Source: JAFGVL01 sp964546015 (GTDB taxonomy: Bacteria > Bacteroidota > Bacteroidia > Bacteroidales > Paludibacteraceae). From it: a stretch of DNA of 64,000 nt. Location: NCBI GenBank assembly GCA_964546015.1, contig CAZJHO010000001.1, positions 248,001-312,000 on the forward strand. Direction: 5' to 3'. The notes beneath the pieces were generated by a model. That model made no database searches. It had not been told where the DNA came from and was given only the letters and a program-made list of their open reading frames with translations. Position numbers and translations under genes: made by a program. The number at the start of each line of letters is the position of its first letter. Within the stretch, counting starts at the first letter, position 1. Positions 33,861-42,909 of this stretch are shown piece by piece.

Positions 33861-35321
33861 TTATTTTTCTATAGTATGGGGTTCCAGATTTTGATAAATG
33901 GTAATAAAAACAGGCCATTGTTTAAATGTTTTTAACGGCATCCAATGTTGGGCATTTTTTAGTTCGTCAATTTTTTCGTCCTCTAAGTTACAAATATTTG
34001 AGTATATAAAATATTTTCTATCCAAAGAACCTCCAATAATTTTTCCTTCGTTTTTCAATTCAACATACCCTCTGTTACTCCCTATAGGAAATGCGGACGA
34101 GATACAGTTGTAATCAAAATTATGTTTGTCGATGTAATCGAAACATTTTTTGCGGAGGTTGTAATATGGCGTGTGGAGGAGTGTATTTTCCCATGTTTTA
34201 GCTATTTTCTCAGGATAAATCCAACAGTGTCCGGTAAAAATAAAAATTAGAAGGAATACAAAAATTAATTTTAGTTTTTTTACACTGAAAAATTTAACCG
34301 ATAATTGTAATACTAAGATTGATAAAACGAAATATTGAGGCATAAAATAGCGTCCGGCAAAAGGCATTTGGGTTGTAAATACAAACAAGAACCAAAGAGC
34401 ACTAGTTAATGTAAAAAATGCTATCAGCATTTTTTGTTCTGATGTGAATATGATGTTTTTTTTATTTTTTTTAAAATAGAAAATAAAATAAAGAGTAAGA
34501 CAACAAATGAAGATTCTTCCATTTTCGATAAAACGAAATACAAGTTCAGCCAAATGTTTGATAGCCATTAATAAATTTTCCGGCATTATGTAATGTTGGG
34601 TATAATTAGAATTGGAGAAAAACCATCCGGCTTTTACAAGATAATAGGTAAAGTAGCTAAGTAAAAGCAATACTGTTGGTAAATAGGGCAATAGAACCTT
34701 TCCGAAATTTTTAGCGGAGTATTTTTCTTGTTGTAAATAATCAAAATAAAGATTGCTTAAAAATAGCATGAAGCCAACAAAAACACCACGCATACTAATT
34801 CCACAAAGAAAAATCAGGGCAATGGCAAGTATATATCTTTTATTTTCCAAAATGGCTCTAAGCGAAATAACAAATGCGGTAAGTAAAATGAAATCAGGTG
34901 AAGCAATCACAAACTGTGTTAAAACAGTAGGTTCGAATAAAAGAATCAAAAGTATAAGACCATGCCATTTTTCGAGGAAAAAGTGAAAAAGAATTTTCCA
35001 TGTATTATAAATGAGTAAGATTGCCCATAAAAAGGTAAATGCATGAGAAACCCATAATTTATATCCGAAAATTTTCCACAAAAAGGCTGTAATCAGGCTT
35101 ATCAATGGAGGATGATAACCGGTAGGTGATATGTCGAGTTCGGGGGTTGAATGTATTAGTAATGAAGAAAAGTCTGTTTTATAGAACCAAAAAGCCTCTT
35201 TAGAAATTTGTTGAATGGTATCCCAGAAATAACAAAAGTCCCACGAAAAGGCCAATAATATACAATATACAACTGTTACAAGGGATATTAAAAGAAGGTT
35301 TATATTTCTAGCTGATAGCAT
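33861..35321 (-). CDS. GT-C family membrane glycosyltransferase (ArnT/PMT-like)
   Basis: A 486-residue polytopic protein with about eleven hydrophobic segments. The first extracytoplasmic loop contains FCYFWDTIQQ (about 31-40) with acidic residues where PMT/ArnT-type enzymes bind metal and lipid-linked donor, then GYHPPLISLI near 77-86. The C-terminal ~110 residues form a soluble periplasmic part. Directly upstream (0 nt gap) of the GT2 gene on the same strand, so the pair likely decorates a surface glycan or lipid. Acceptor unknown. Confidence 0.68.
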   Translation of the reverse strand: MLSARNINLLLISLVTVVYCILLAFSWDFCYFWDTIQQISKEAFWFYKTDFSSLLIHSTPELDISPTGYHPPLISLITAFLWKIFGYKLWVSHAFTFLWAILLIYNTWKILFHFFLEKWHGLILLILLFEPTVLTQFVIASPDFILLTAFVISLRAILENKRYILAIALIFLCGISMRGVFVGFMLFLSNLYFDYLQQEKYSAKNFGKVLLPYLPTVLLLLSYFTYYLVKAGWFFSNSNYTQHYIMPENLLMAIKHLAELVFRFIENGRIFICCLTLYFIFYFKKNKKNIIFTSEQKMLIAFFTLTSALWFLFVFTTQMPFAGRYFMPQYFVLSILVLQLSVKFFSVKKLKLIFVFLLIFIFTGHCWIYPEKIAKTWENTLLHTPYYNLRKKCFDYIDKHNFDYNCISSAFPIGSNRGYVELKNEGKIIGGSLDRKYFIYSNICNLEDEKIDELKNAQHWMPLKTFKQWPVFITIYQNLEPHTIEK

Positions 35322-35346
35322 AATCTTTTATGCTTTTTACAGTTTT

Positions 35347-36024
35347 TTATTCTTCAAGCAATTTTTCATCTTCGAAACGAAGCACTATGCCCGGATAATT
35401 TTTTACCCAATTAAGATTGTGGGTTGACATGATAACCGTGGTTCCTTCCTCTTTAATTTGGTGCAAAAGTTGCACTATTTCGTTACCTGTTTCAGTGTCG
35501 AGATGTCCGGTAGGTTCGTCGGCAAGGATTATGTCCGGAGAGTTGAGTAATGCGCGTGCGATAACGATGCGTTGCTGTTCTCCTCCCGATAGTTGATGAG
35601 GCATTTTATAGCCCTTGTTACCCATGCCTACATGTTTTAACACTTCATTAATGCGTTTGTCAATATCTTCTTTTCTAGACCAACCGGTGGCTTTTAATAC
35701 AAATGCCAGGTTATCGTACACAGTACGGTCTATAAGTAACTGAAAATCTTGATAAATAATCCCCAGTTTTCGGCGAAGATACGGAATTTGGCGTTTTTTG
35801 AGTTTCAATAGGTTATAATCCAATATATTTGCTTCTTCTCCCGAATCAATTGGTAATTCGGCATAAAAAGATTTAAGCAAAGAACTTTTTCCGCTACCTA
35901 CTTTTCCTATTAAATAGATGAACTCGCCTTTGCTTACTTTAAGATTTACATCTTTTAGTACAACTACTTCAGCTTGATGAATATTTACCGAAGTGTATTC
36001 TATCAATAAATTCTTGTCTTCCAT
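35347..36024 (-). CDS. ftsE: FtsE-like ABC transporter ATPase
   Basis: A 225-residue ABC ATPase. Walker A GKVGSGKSSLL at 40-50, signature LSGGEQQRIVIARALL, Walker B IILADEPTGHLDT and the H-loop MSTHN. Length and the start LIEYTSVNIHQAEVVVLKDVNLKV match FtsE, which with FtsX regulates septal peptidoglycan hydrolysis. No ftsX is adjacent, so the symbol is by similarity; LolD/MacB-type ATPases are the alternative. The gene is followed by the GT operon after 25 nt. Confidence 0.82.
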   Translation of the reverse strand: MEDKNLLIEYTSVNIHQAEVVVLKDVNLKVSKGEFIYLIGKVGSGKSSLLKSFYAELPIDSGEEANILDYNLLKLKKRQIPYLRRKLGIIYQDFQLLIDRTVYDNLAFVLKATGWSRKEDIDKRINEVLKHVGMGNKGYKMPHQLSGGEQQRIVIARALLNSPDIILADEPTGHLDTETGNEIVQLLHQIKEEGTTVIMSTHNLNWVKNYPGIVLRFEDEKLLEE

Positions 36025-36106
36025 ATCTCAAAACTGAAAATGGGGAGAACTGAAAACGGAAAATTATATATTTTGTGTTTAAGTTTCAGCTTTCAACTCT
36101 CGATTT

Positions 36107-36709
36107 TCAACTAATTTTTTTATGTCTTTTTTTTAATTCACGGGCTAAATCCTCCAAACGATAGCCTTTCGAAGTAAGTAATACAATAAGGTGATAAATC
36201 ATGTCGGATGCTTCACATAAAAAGCCTTCATCTGTTCCGTTGGTTGCTTCGATAACGGTTTCTACAGCTTCTTCTCCGACTTTTTGTGCCATTCGGTTTA
36301 TTCCTTTTGCAAACAGTGAAGTGGTATATGAACCCTCCGGTTTTTCGACGAATCGCTTGTCGATAAAATCTTGTAAATATTTCAGGAACAAGATGTCTTC
36401 TTTATTTTTCTCCTTCCAGCAAGTGTCTGCGCCTGTGTGACAAACCGGGCCAACCGGATTTACTTTTATCAATAAAGTATCATTATCACAATCTGACAGG
36501 ATAGAAACAAGGTTAAGAAAATTACCACTTTCTTCGCCTTTTACCCAAAGACGATTTTTGCTGCGGCTAAAAAAAGTCACTTTTCCTGTTGATTGTGTTT
36601 GTTTTAATGCTTCGGCGTTCATGTATCCAAGCATTAGTACTTTGTTTGTTACAGCATCTTGAATAATGGCAGGAACCAAACCGCCTTGTTTATCGAAATC
36701 TATATTCAT
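36107..36709 (-). CDS. hisIE: Bifunctional phosphoribosyl-AMP cyclohydrolase / phosphoribosyl-ATP pyrophosphatase
   Basis: Catalyses steps 2 and 3 of histidine synthesis. HisI part (about 1-105): PAIIQDAVTNKVLMLGYMN, TFFSRSKNRLWVKGEESG, the metal site DCDNDTLL and a HTGADTCW block with catalytic Cys/His. HisE part (about 110-200): GSYTTSLFAKGINRMAQKVGEEAVE, a MazG-like helical fold. I use the ATG at 36709 (200 aa); an upstream in-frame TTG at 36715 adds two residues. It follows hisA on the same strand by 74 nt. The hisF usually found between or near them is absent. Confidence 0.95.
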   Translation of the reverse strand: MNIDFDKQGGLVPAIIQDAVTNKVLMLGYMNAEALKQTQSTGKVTFFSRSKNRLWVKGEESGNFLNLVSILSDCDNDTLLIKVNPVGPVCHTGADTCWKEKNKEDILFLKYLQDFIDKRFVEKPEGSYTTSLFAKGINRMAQKVGEEAVETVIEATNGTDEGFLCEASDMIYHLIVLLTSKGYRLEDLARELKKRHKKIS

Positions 36710-36715
36710 ATGCAA

Positions 36716-36743
36716 TTGAAAATTGAAAATTGAAAATTGAAAA
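36716..36743. repeat. Four tandem TTGAAAA heptamers
   Basis: Four perfect copies of the 7-nt unit TTGAAAA in the hisA-hisIE gap. Around it, and again at about 36026-36060 on the other side of hisIE, are diverged CAGTTTTCAGTTCTC-like runs in inverted relation. This looks like simple intergenic repeat DNA. Confidence 0.75.
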
Positions 36744-36783
36744 CTAAATATTACTTTCAGTTCTCCACTCTCAGTTTTCAGTT

Positions 36784-37503
36784 TTATAAAAATCTTTTTA
36801 GGTCGTCCAATTTTATTTTTCCTTCGTAAATGGCTTTGCCGAAAATAACGGCAGGTACACCGGCTTTTTCCAATTCTTCAATATCTTGGATGGAGCTTAC
36901 ACCACCACTGGCAATTAAATGTAAATCGGGATATTGGTTTAATATTTTTTGGTACAAATTAATAGATGGACCTTGTAACATACCATCTTTGGCTATATCG
37001 GTGCAAATCACTTTGAATACTCCTTTGCGTTTGAATTTGCCGATAAACGGTAATAATTCCTGATTGGTAACTTCCGTCCAACCTGAAACGGCAAGCTTTT
37101 CATTTTTTACATCAGCGCCGAGAATGATGCGCTCACCACCATATTTTTTTACCCACGAAAGGAATATTTCTTCATTTTTTATGGCAATGCTTCCTCCGGT
37201 AATCATTGACGCTCCGCTATCAAAAGCGATGCGAAGGTCTTCGTCCGATTTTAAGCCTCCTCCGAAGTCAACCTCGAGCGAAGTATGTAAAACGATATTT
37301 TTCAAAATAGCATGATTGACAATGTGTTGCGCTTTGGCTCCATCTAAATCGACTAAGTGTAAACGACGAATTCCGGCATCTTCAAACATTTTAGCTACTT
37401 CGAGCGGATTTTCGTTATAAATCGTTTTTTGAGCATAATCGCCTTGAGAAAGTCGCACGCATTTTCCGTCAATTATATCTATGGCAGGAATTATTTCAAT
37501 CAT
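36784..37503 (-). CDS. hisA: Phosphoribosylformimino-5-aminoimidazole carboxamide ribotide isomerase
   Basis: A (beta-alpha)8-barrel isomerase (ProFAR isomerase) of the histidine pathway, 239 residues from the ATG at 37503. N-terminal MIEIIPAIDIIDGKCVRL has the catalytic Asp (Asp8). The second catalytic Asp lies in ICTDIAKDGM, and the C-terminal phosphate loops are IASGGVSS and VIFGKAIYEG. The frame runs upstream to 37542, but the predicted promoter at 37520-37549 starts transcription near 37513, so the longer version cannot be made from it. Confidence 0.96.
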   Translation of the reverse strand: MIEIIPAIDIIDGKCVRLSQGDYAQKTIYNENPLEVAKMFEDAGIRRLHLVDLDGAKAQHIVNHAILKNIVLHTSLEVDFGGGLKSDEDLRIAFDSGASMITGGSIAIKNEEIFLSWVKKYGGERIILGADVKNEKLAVSGWTEVTNQELLPFIGKFKRKGVFKVICTDIAKDGMLQGPSINLYQKILNQYPDLHLIASGGVSSIQDIEELEKAGVPAVIFGKAIYEGKIKLDDLKRFL

Positions 37504-37519
37504 ATAGTAATTAAAAACG

Positions 37520-37549
37520 CAAAGGTATAGAAAGTTACTCAAACTTCAA
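37520..37549 (-). promoter_or_regulatory. hisA promoter
   Basis: On the minus strand TTG (37547-37549) and TACCTTTG (37520-37527) are separated by 19 bp, a close match to the Bacteroidetes promoter. It overlaps the last codon and stop of the upstream acyltransferase gene. Predicted start is about 10 nt before the hisA ATG, so the mRNA has an almost absent leader. Confidence 0.65.
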
Positions 37550-38352
37550 TTATCCTTTAGTGCGTACGAAATATTTTTCACCTCTTGCGCCCATTGTTTG
37601 ATATGTTTTGATTGGTCGAAAGTTTGCCAAGAAATGGGTTTTCCTACTAAGACTTTGAATCGGGAGCCGCTATTGGCGAACATCTCGTGCGGCAAAAATA
37701 ACATTTCGATATTTGCTTTAATTCCCAATTTGGTACGAGTGTAACTCAGTGCATAAAAAAATATCGAGTTTCGTCCTTCGAAATGAATAGGAACTACATC
37801 TCGTTGATGATTTATAGCTAATTTGATAAATGCTTTTTTCCATTCGGCATCATAAATCTTGTTTTTAAAGCTAAAGCGAGAACAACTTCCTGCCGGAAAA
37901 AGTATTAATTGATTATCTGTATTAAGCGCATCATCAAGCTTGGAGGTAATATTACGCTCTTGGTTTCCCATTTTGTTCAGCGGAATAGAAATGTCCTGCA
38001 AAGGCAAATACATGAGTAGGTCATTTGCAATGCAACGGACTTTTCCATTAAAATTTCGTCCGATTAATTTGATGAGTGACATGCCGTCTAGTCCTCCCAG
38101 TGGATGATTTGATACAAAAATATATTTTTTTGTTCGGTTGATATTTTCCCATCCGTGTATTTCGATTTCGACATCCATACATTGTAAAATATAATCGACA
38201 AAATCAACTCCGGTACGCTTGCCGGAATCTTTTAAAATTGAATTAATTCTATCTAAATGAAGTATCTTTTTTAAAATCCAAACTAATGGTTTGGGTGCTT
38301 TTTTTTTGCTTTTTGAGTTTATAACTTTTTCTATATCAATTGTTTTTGCCAT
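37546..38352 (-). CDS. PlsC-like glycerolipid acyltransferase (hemolysin-type)
   Basis: A 268-residue acyltransferase that would esterify a lysolipid or amino-acid lipid in the membrane. The catalytic block is SNHPLGGLDGMSL (81-93), in which His83 and Asp89 are separated by five residues instead of the four of the usual HX4D motif. A PAGSCSRF block at about 155 and VVPIHFEGRNS at about 197 correspond to substrate motifs of the family. Related Bacteroidetes proteins are often labelled hemolysin, and O-acyltransferases for glycine or ornithine lipids belong here too. Substrate is undetermined. Confidence 0.78.
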   Translation of the reverse strand: MAKTIDIEKVINSKSKKKAPKPLVWILKKILHLDRINSILKDSGKRTGVDFVDYILQCMDVEIEIHGWENINRTKKYIFVSNHPLGGLDGMSLIKLIGRNFNGKVRCIANDLLMYLPLQDISIPLNKMGNQERNITSKLDDALNTDNQLILFPAGSCSRFSFKNKIYDAEWKKAFIKLAINHQRDVVPIHFEGRNSIFFYALSYTRTKLGIKANIEMLFLPHEMFANSGSRFKVLVGKPISWQTFDQSKHIKQWAQEVKNISYALKDN

Positions 38353-38403
38353 AATTTTTTTAAGGGTTTAATTTTCAAATCAAAGTTATTTGAACCTTGA
38401 ATT

Positions 38404-39693
38404 TTAAACTAATGTTACCTCCAATTTAACATGCGTAATCATGATTCTGCTTTTCTTGACGATAGTGGCAGTATAATGTTCTAACTCTATTTTTTCTCCA
38501 ACTTCAGGTATTTTCCCAATTTGTTGTATTAACAAGCCGGATAATGTTTTGTAATCATTGCTTAAAGGCAAAGGGTAAGGTAGGTGGCGGTTTAGTTCGG
38601 CTATATCGGTTTGAGCAGATACCATAAATTCTTTTTCGCTTGTTTGTTCAATTGATTTAACATCCTCATCAAACTCGTCATTAATTTCGCCAACTAATTC
38701 TTCAACAATATCTTCTAAAGTAACCAATCCTAATGTGCCACCATATTCATCTACCACAATCGCCATTTGGGTTTTGGTTAATTGAAATTCGCGCAATAAA
38801 TCTACAATCCGTTTATTGGAAAATACGAAATAAGGTTCACGCATTACATCTTTAAGCGTTTTTTCAGGATTATTTATCAGTTTAAGTAAATCTTTTGTGT
38901 GAATAATCCCTTTAATATTGTCTATAGAATCTTCGTAAATAGGAATTCGGGTAAATTCTTCTTCTATAGATTGTTTTATAATATCATTAATACTGGTTTC
39001 AATTGAAATAGCATGTATTTGTGTGCGTGGAACCAATATTTGTTTTACTGTACAGTTATCAAAATCGAATACATTTTGTATTAATTCGTATTCGTTGGCA
39101 TCGATTCTACCTTCTTCTTTACTTTCACCGATCAAAAGTCGCAATTCTTCTTCGGAGTGGGTTTCATGCTCGTGTTGCATTTGAATACCCATTATTTTCA
39201 GAATTAAATTGGCAAATCCGTTGAAAAGCCAAATAAACGGCATGAACAAGAAATAGAAAATTCGTAGTGGAATAGCCGTAAACATAGTAACTTTTAACGG
39301 ATAGCGTATTGATAATGATTTGGGAGCTAGTTCACCAAATACCACATGTAAAAAAGTAACCAGAGAGAAAGCGAAAATAAAAGCAATTTTATGAGCCATA
39401 CTTGCTTCCATCGAAATACCGAGCAAAGGAAATAGTTTCATTATTATTTGGGCAAAAGTGCCTTCGGCAACCCATCCCAAACCAATACTCGCAATAGTGA
39501 TACCTAGCTGAGTGGCAGCTAAGTAAGCATCCAAATGTTTGGTCATCTGTAACGCTATTTTGCGGGCAAGACTTCCTTTTTTTGTGTAAATTTCTATTTG
39601 CGAAGATCTTACTTTAACGATAGCAAATTCGGCAGCAACAAAGAATCCGTTGAGAAAAACAAGAAATCCTGAGATAAGTAAATTGACAAGCAT
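38404..39693 (-). CDS. CNNM/CBS-domain membrane protein (CorC/HlyC-type)
   Basis: A 429-residue integral membrane protein. The DUF21/CNNM transmembrane domain (about 1-190) is followed by a CBS pair (about 205-335: VPRTQIHAISIE and VDEYGGTLGLVTLEDIVEELVG) and a C-terminal CorC_HlyC domain (about 345-425). Family members are linked to Mg2+ or Co2+ transport; older annotations call them hemolysins without direct proof. It reads in the same direction as the acyltransferase, 51 nt upstream of it. Confidence 0.9.
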   Translation of the reverse strand: MLVNLLISGFLVFLNGFFVAAEFAIVKVRSSQIEIYTKKGSLARKIALQMTKHLDAYLAATQLGITIASIGLGWVAEGTFAQIIMKLFPLLGISMEASMAHKIAFIFAFSLVTFLHVVFGELAPKSLSIRYPLKVTMFTAIPLRIFYFLFMPFIWLFNGFANLILKIMGIQMQHEHETHSEEELRLLIGESKEEGRIDANEYELIQNVFDFDNCTVKQILVPRTQIHAISIETSINDIIKQSIEEEFTRIPIYEDSIDNIKGIIHTKDLLKLINNPEKTLKDVMREPYFVFSNKRIVDLLREFQLTKTQMAIVVDEYGGTLGLVTLEDIVEELVGEINDEFDEDVKSIEQTSEKEFMVSAQTDIAELNRHLPYPLPLSNDYKTLSGLLIQQIGKIPEVGEKIELEHYTATIVKKSRIMITHVKLEVTLV

Positions 39694-39833
39694 TTTGTTA
39701 TTTAAAAATAAACTAATTGCAAATATACACTTAAAAACCTGTATTTTGATTGGAAAATATACAAACAGATTTAATTTATAGGTAAAATTGTTAATTATTT
39801 TTCAGTAAATAATATATCTCATATTGTTTTTAC

Positions 39834-39841
39834 TACTTTTG
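39834..39841 (+). promoter_or_regulatory. -7 element immediately before queE
   Basis: TACTTTTG at 39834-39841 lies only 6 nt before the queE ATG. With a start about 7 nt downstream, the transcript would begin at or next to the ATG, making it leaderless. Confidence 0.5.
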
Positions 39842-39847
39842 TAAGGT

Positions 39848-40537
39848 ATGTATTTTATTGCCGAAACATTTGAATCGATACAGGGAGAGGGAAATTGCGC
39901 CGGAGTAAACAGCTTGTTTATTCGGTTTCAGTATTGTAACCTGAGTTGTTCTTGGTGCGACACTAAATTTACATGGCATAAAAACGAAAAAATAAAAGCA
40001 GTTTCAGTTGAAAAAGTTCGGCAGATAATAGAACAATCATCTGCTACTCATGTTATTTTAACAGGAGGTGAACCTGCCTTGTACGAGTTGGATAAACTGG
40101 TAGTAGAAGGAAAAAAATACCATGTGGAAACAAATGGAACCATTATCCCGACCGTAGCTTTAGATCTCATGCTCCGGGATGAGATTCGTTTTGTTCGTTC
40201 GGCAATGGACGAGGCTATTGTCAAAAAATTTAATTGGGTAGTTTCGCCTAAAATGACAAATGCCGGACAAGAAATAAATGAAGATGCTATGCATTTTTTT
40301 GCAAAAGCAAATTGGGGGATCTTTAAATTTATCATCCAGGATAAAAAAGATTTATCCGAAATAGAATCGGTCGTTAAACGATTTGCCATCAATCCATTGC
40401 GTGTGTATGTGGGATTGGAGGGCTCAACACTCGAATCGCAGTTGAAACCCGATTTAGTCAATGAAATTATTCGTTCCGGGTATAATTTTTCGCCTCGCCT
40501 GCATATACTTTTATGGGGAAATAAAAGGAAAAAATAA
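39848..40537 (+). CDS. queE: 7-carboxy-7-deazaguanine synthase (radical SAM)
   Basis: Radical SAM enzyme that contracts carboxytetrahydropterin to 7-carboxy-7-deazaguanine in queuosine synthesis. N-terminal ETFESIQGEG is the QueE signature, and the [4Fe-4S] motif is Cys30-x3-Cys34-x2-Cys37 (CNLSCSWC). ILTGGEPAL and VETNGT follow in the usual places. 229 residues. The start MYFIAETFESIQGEG is certain by family similarity even though the promoter lies almost on it. It is first in a queE-queD-queF cluster. Confidence 0.95.
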   Translation: MYFIAETFESIQGEGNCAGVNSLFIRFQYCNLSCSWCDTKFTWHKNEKIKAVSVEKVRQIIEQSSATHVILTGGEPALYELDKLVVEGKKYHVETNGTIIPTVALDLMLRDEIRFVRSAMDEAIVKKFNWVVSPKMTNAGQEINEDAMHFFAKANWGIFKFIIQDKKDLSEIESVVKRFAINPLRVYVGLEGSTLESQLKPDLVNEIIRSGYNFSPRLHILLWGNKRKK

Positions 40538-40539
40538 TT

Positions 40540-40959
40540 ATGAAATACAAAATAACAAAAGAATTTTCATTTGAAGCTGCACACCGATTGTTACGCAATT
40601 ATAAAGGAAAATGCCGGAACAATCACGGACATTCGTATCGGATTGAAATAGCTTTGGAAGGAGATTGTTTGGACGAAAAAGATATGCTGATCGATTTTCA
40701 GGAAACAAAAAAGTTGAAAACTTGGATCGACGAAAATTTGGATCATGTAACTCTTTTATGGAAAGAAGATCCGATGATAGAAAGTCTTCGTTCTTTCGGA
40801 AATAAAGTGTTGGTTACCGAAAAAAATCCAACTGCCGAACACATCGCCGAATTGATTTTGCAACAGGCACAACAGATTTTTGAAAACGCGAATATTCGTG
40901 TGAAATATATAAAGGTAAATGAAACTTGCACTTCTGCAGCAATTGTTTATCCTAATTAA
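40540..40959 (+). CDS. queD: 6-carboxy-5,6,7,8-tetrahydropterin synthase
   Basis: Converts dihydroneopterin triphosphate to carboxytetrahydropterin, the QueE substrate. Zinc ligands: His15 in FEAAHRL, His29 and His31 in NHGHSY; catalytic Cys25 in YKGKCRNNHGH. LDHVTLL and PTAEHIAELI follow. 139 residues, 2 nt after queE. The GTP cyclohydrolase that makes the precursor, folE, lies about 4.3 kb downstream on the other strand. Confidence 0.95.
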   Translation: MKYKITKEFSFEAAHRLLRNYKGKCRNNHGHSYRIEIALEGDCLDEKDMLIDFQETKKLKTWIDENLDHVTLLWKEDPMIESLRSFGNKVLVTEKNPTAEHIAELILQQAQQIFENANIRVKYIKVNETCTSAAIVYPN

Positions 40960-41034
40960 TTAGCCAATAGGGTTTGAGAATTTGTGTTTTTACTTGCTAA
41001 TCTGCTAATTGACAAATTTGCTAATTAAAAATTT

Positions 41035-41412
41035 ATGGAAAATAAATTTCATTATTTAGGACATAAAAGTAGTGCGCCTACGAAACAATTAGATGTTTTT
41101 CCGGCGCCGGCTAATGTCAATCTGGTTAAATTCGAGAGTGATGAGTTGACCAGTTTTTGTCCGGTGACTCATCAGCCTGACTTTAATCGTATAATTATTG
41201 AGTTTTCTCCTGATAAACTTTGTGTGGAAAGCAAGAGTTTGAAGTTATATTTATGGTCGTTTCGAGAGGAGGCTAAATTTGCAGAGGCACTTGCCGGAGA
41301 AATAGCCGATGATATTTTTAATGCTTTGCAACCAATTTGGTGTAAGGTTACCCTTATACAAAGTATCAGAGGTGGGTTGCAGCTATCTGTTGTTGCCGAA
41401 AGAAAAAAATAA
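41035..41412 (+). CDS. queF: NADPH-dependent 7-cyano-7-deazaguanine reductase
   Basis: Reduces preQ0 to preQ1. It is a short (125-residue) T-fold unimodular enzyme with catalytic Cys42 and Asp49 in TSFCPVTHQPDF and the QueF motif ESKSLKLYLWSFR near 65-77. A gap of 75 nt with TGCTAAT repeats separates it from queD. The preQ0 synthase queC is not in this cluster and must lie elsewhere if the pathway is complete. Confidence 0.94.
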   Translation: MENKFHYLGHKSSAPTKQLDVFPAPANVNLVKFESDELTSFCPVTHQPDFNRIIIEFSPDKLCVESKSLKLYLWSFREEAKFAEALAGEIADDIFNALQPIWCKVTLIQSIRGGLQLSVVAERKK

Positions 41413-41421
41413 GTTAATTTC

Positions 41422-42906
41422 ATGAAACTTTTTACAACTAATCAGGTAAAAGAACTTGACGAGTACACTATTGCGCATGAGCCTGTTTCGTCCATCAATT
41501 TGATGGAGAGGGCTTCGTTGGCTGTTGTAGATTGGTTGTTGCATCGTTTGTATAAAGATGATGTGATAAAGATTATCGCCGGACCGGGTAATAATGGCGG
41601 TGATGCATTAGCGGTAGCCCGATTGTTGGCTTTGGCAGGATTTAATTCGGAAGTGTTCTTTATTAATCCTGATAATAAATTATCTGCCGATTGCTTGGAA
41701 AATAAAAATCGCTTATTGAAGCAAAATCGGGTTATTTTTCATGAACTGAAATCATTTTCTCCGTTTCTGCTTCGTAGCAGTCCTTCCGATTGGCTTATCG
41801 ACGGACTTTTCGGTACCGGGTTAAATAGACCTGCTGAAGGAACTTTTGCGGAGGTCATTCAACATGTCAATCGTTCAGATATAAAAGTAGTGTCGATTGA
41901 TATGCCTTCCGGATTATTCGGTGAAGACAATGCTGCAAATAATCCGCATGCGATTATTAAAGCAGATTATACACTTTCGTTTCAGTTTCCTAAAATAGCT
42001 TTTTTGTTGCCCGAAAACGAACAATTTGTCGGACAATGGGAGATGCTTGATATTAAGTTACATCCCGAAGCAATAAACAGCACACCAAGTTCTTATTTTT
42101 ATACGGATAAAAAAGATGTAGAGCCGTTTTTGAAACCTCGTTCTATTTTTTCGCATAAAGGACATTTCGGTCATGCGTTGTTCATTGGAGGAAGTTTGGG
42201 TAGGATAGGGGCGGTTATATTAGCTTCTCGTGCGTGTTTGCGTTCGGGGGTAGGATTGCTTACGGTAGCCATTCCGATGTGCGGGTTGATACCTATGCAA
42301 GTAGCTGTTCCCGAAGCCATGTGCTTACCCGATACAAATAATGATTTTATTTCACAAACGATAGAAGATCTCTCAACCTATTCGGCAATTGGTGTAGGCT
42401 GCGGATTGGGAACACAGGCAGAAACGGCTTCGGCACTCAAACATATTTTACAAAATGCGAGGCAGCCGCTTGTTCTCGATGCCGATGCGTTGAATATTCT
42501 TTCTGAAAATAAGAAGTGGTTTTCATTTTTACCTCCCAATACGATTATTACACCTCATCCCAAGGAATTTGAACGATTGACGGGGACTTATTCTTCTCGT
42601 TTTGAGCAAATTGAGCAGGCGCGTACTTTTGCTGATAAATATCATATATTTGTGGTGTTGAAAGGAGCTTATACAGCAGTGGTTTGTCCTAATGGCGAAG
42701 TACATTTTAATAGTTCCGGTAATGCGGGTATGGCAACAGCCGGTAGTGGCGATGTGCTTTGTGGTATTATATTATCGTTATTAGCACAAGGATATCCGGC
42801 TAAAGAAAGTGCCATTCTTGGTGTTTATGCGCACGGTGAAGCAGGAGATATAGCTGCAGAAAAGTATGGACAAGCGGCAGTGATTGCAAGTGATATTATA
42901 TATTGA
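41422..42906 (+). CDS. nnr: Bifunctional NAD(P)H-hydrate epimerase / ADP-dependent NAD(P)HX dehydratase
   Basis: Repairs hydrated NADH/NADPH. N-terminal YjeF_N epimerase domain (about 1-215) with IIAGPGNNGGDALAVARLL near 53-71 and the WLIDGLFGTGL block. C-terminal ribokinase-like dehydratase (about 225-494) with GHFGHALFIGGS, ITPHPKEFERL and the ADP/Mg site SGNAGMATAGSGDVLCG. 494 residues, the standard fused length. It starts 9 nt after queF and probably shares its transcript. Confidence 0.95.
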   Translation: MKLFTTNQVKELDEYTIAHEPVSSINLMERASLAVVDWLLHRLYKDDVIKIIAGPGNNGGDALAVARLLALAGFNSEVFFINPDNKLSADCLENKNRLLKQNRVIFHELKSFSPFLLRSSPSDWLIDGLFGTGLNRPAEGTFAEVIQHVNRSDIKVVSIDMPSGLFGEDNAANNPHAIIKADYTLSFQFPKIAFLLPENEQFVGQWEMLDIKLHPEAINSTPSSYFYTDKKDVEPFLKPRSIFSHKGHFGHALFIGGSLGRIGAVILASRACLRSGVGLLTVAIPMCGLIPMQVAVPEAMCLPDTNNDFISQTIEDLSTYSAIGVGCGLGTQAETASALKHILQNARQPLVLDADALNILSENKKWFSFLPPNTIITPHPKEFERLTGTYSSRFEQIEQARTFADKYHIFVVLKGAYTAVVCPNGEVHFNSSGNAGMATAGSGDVLCGIILSLLAQGYPAKESAILGVYAHGEAGDIAAEKYGQAAVIASDIIY

Positions 42907-42909
42907 AAT

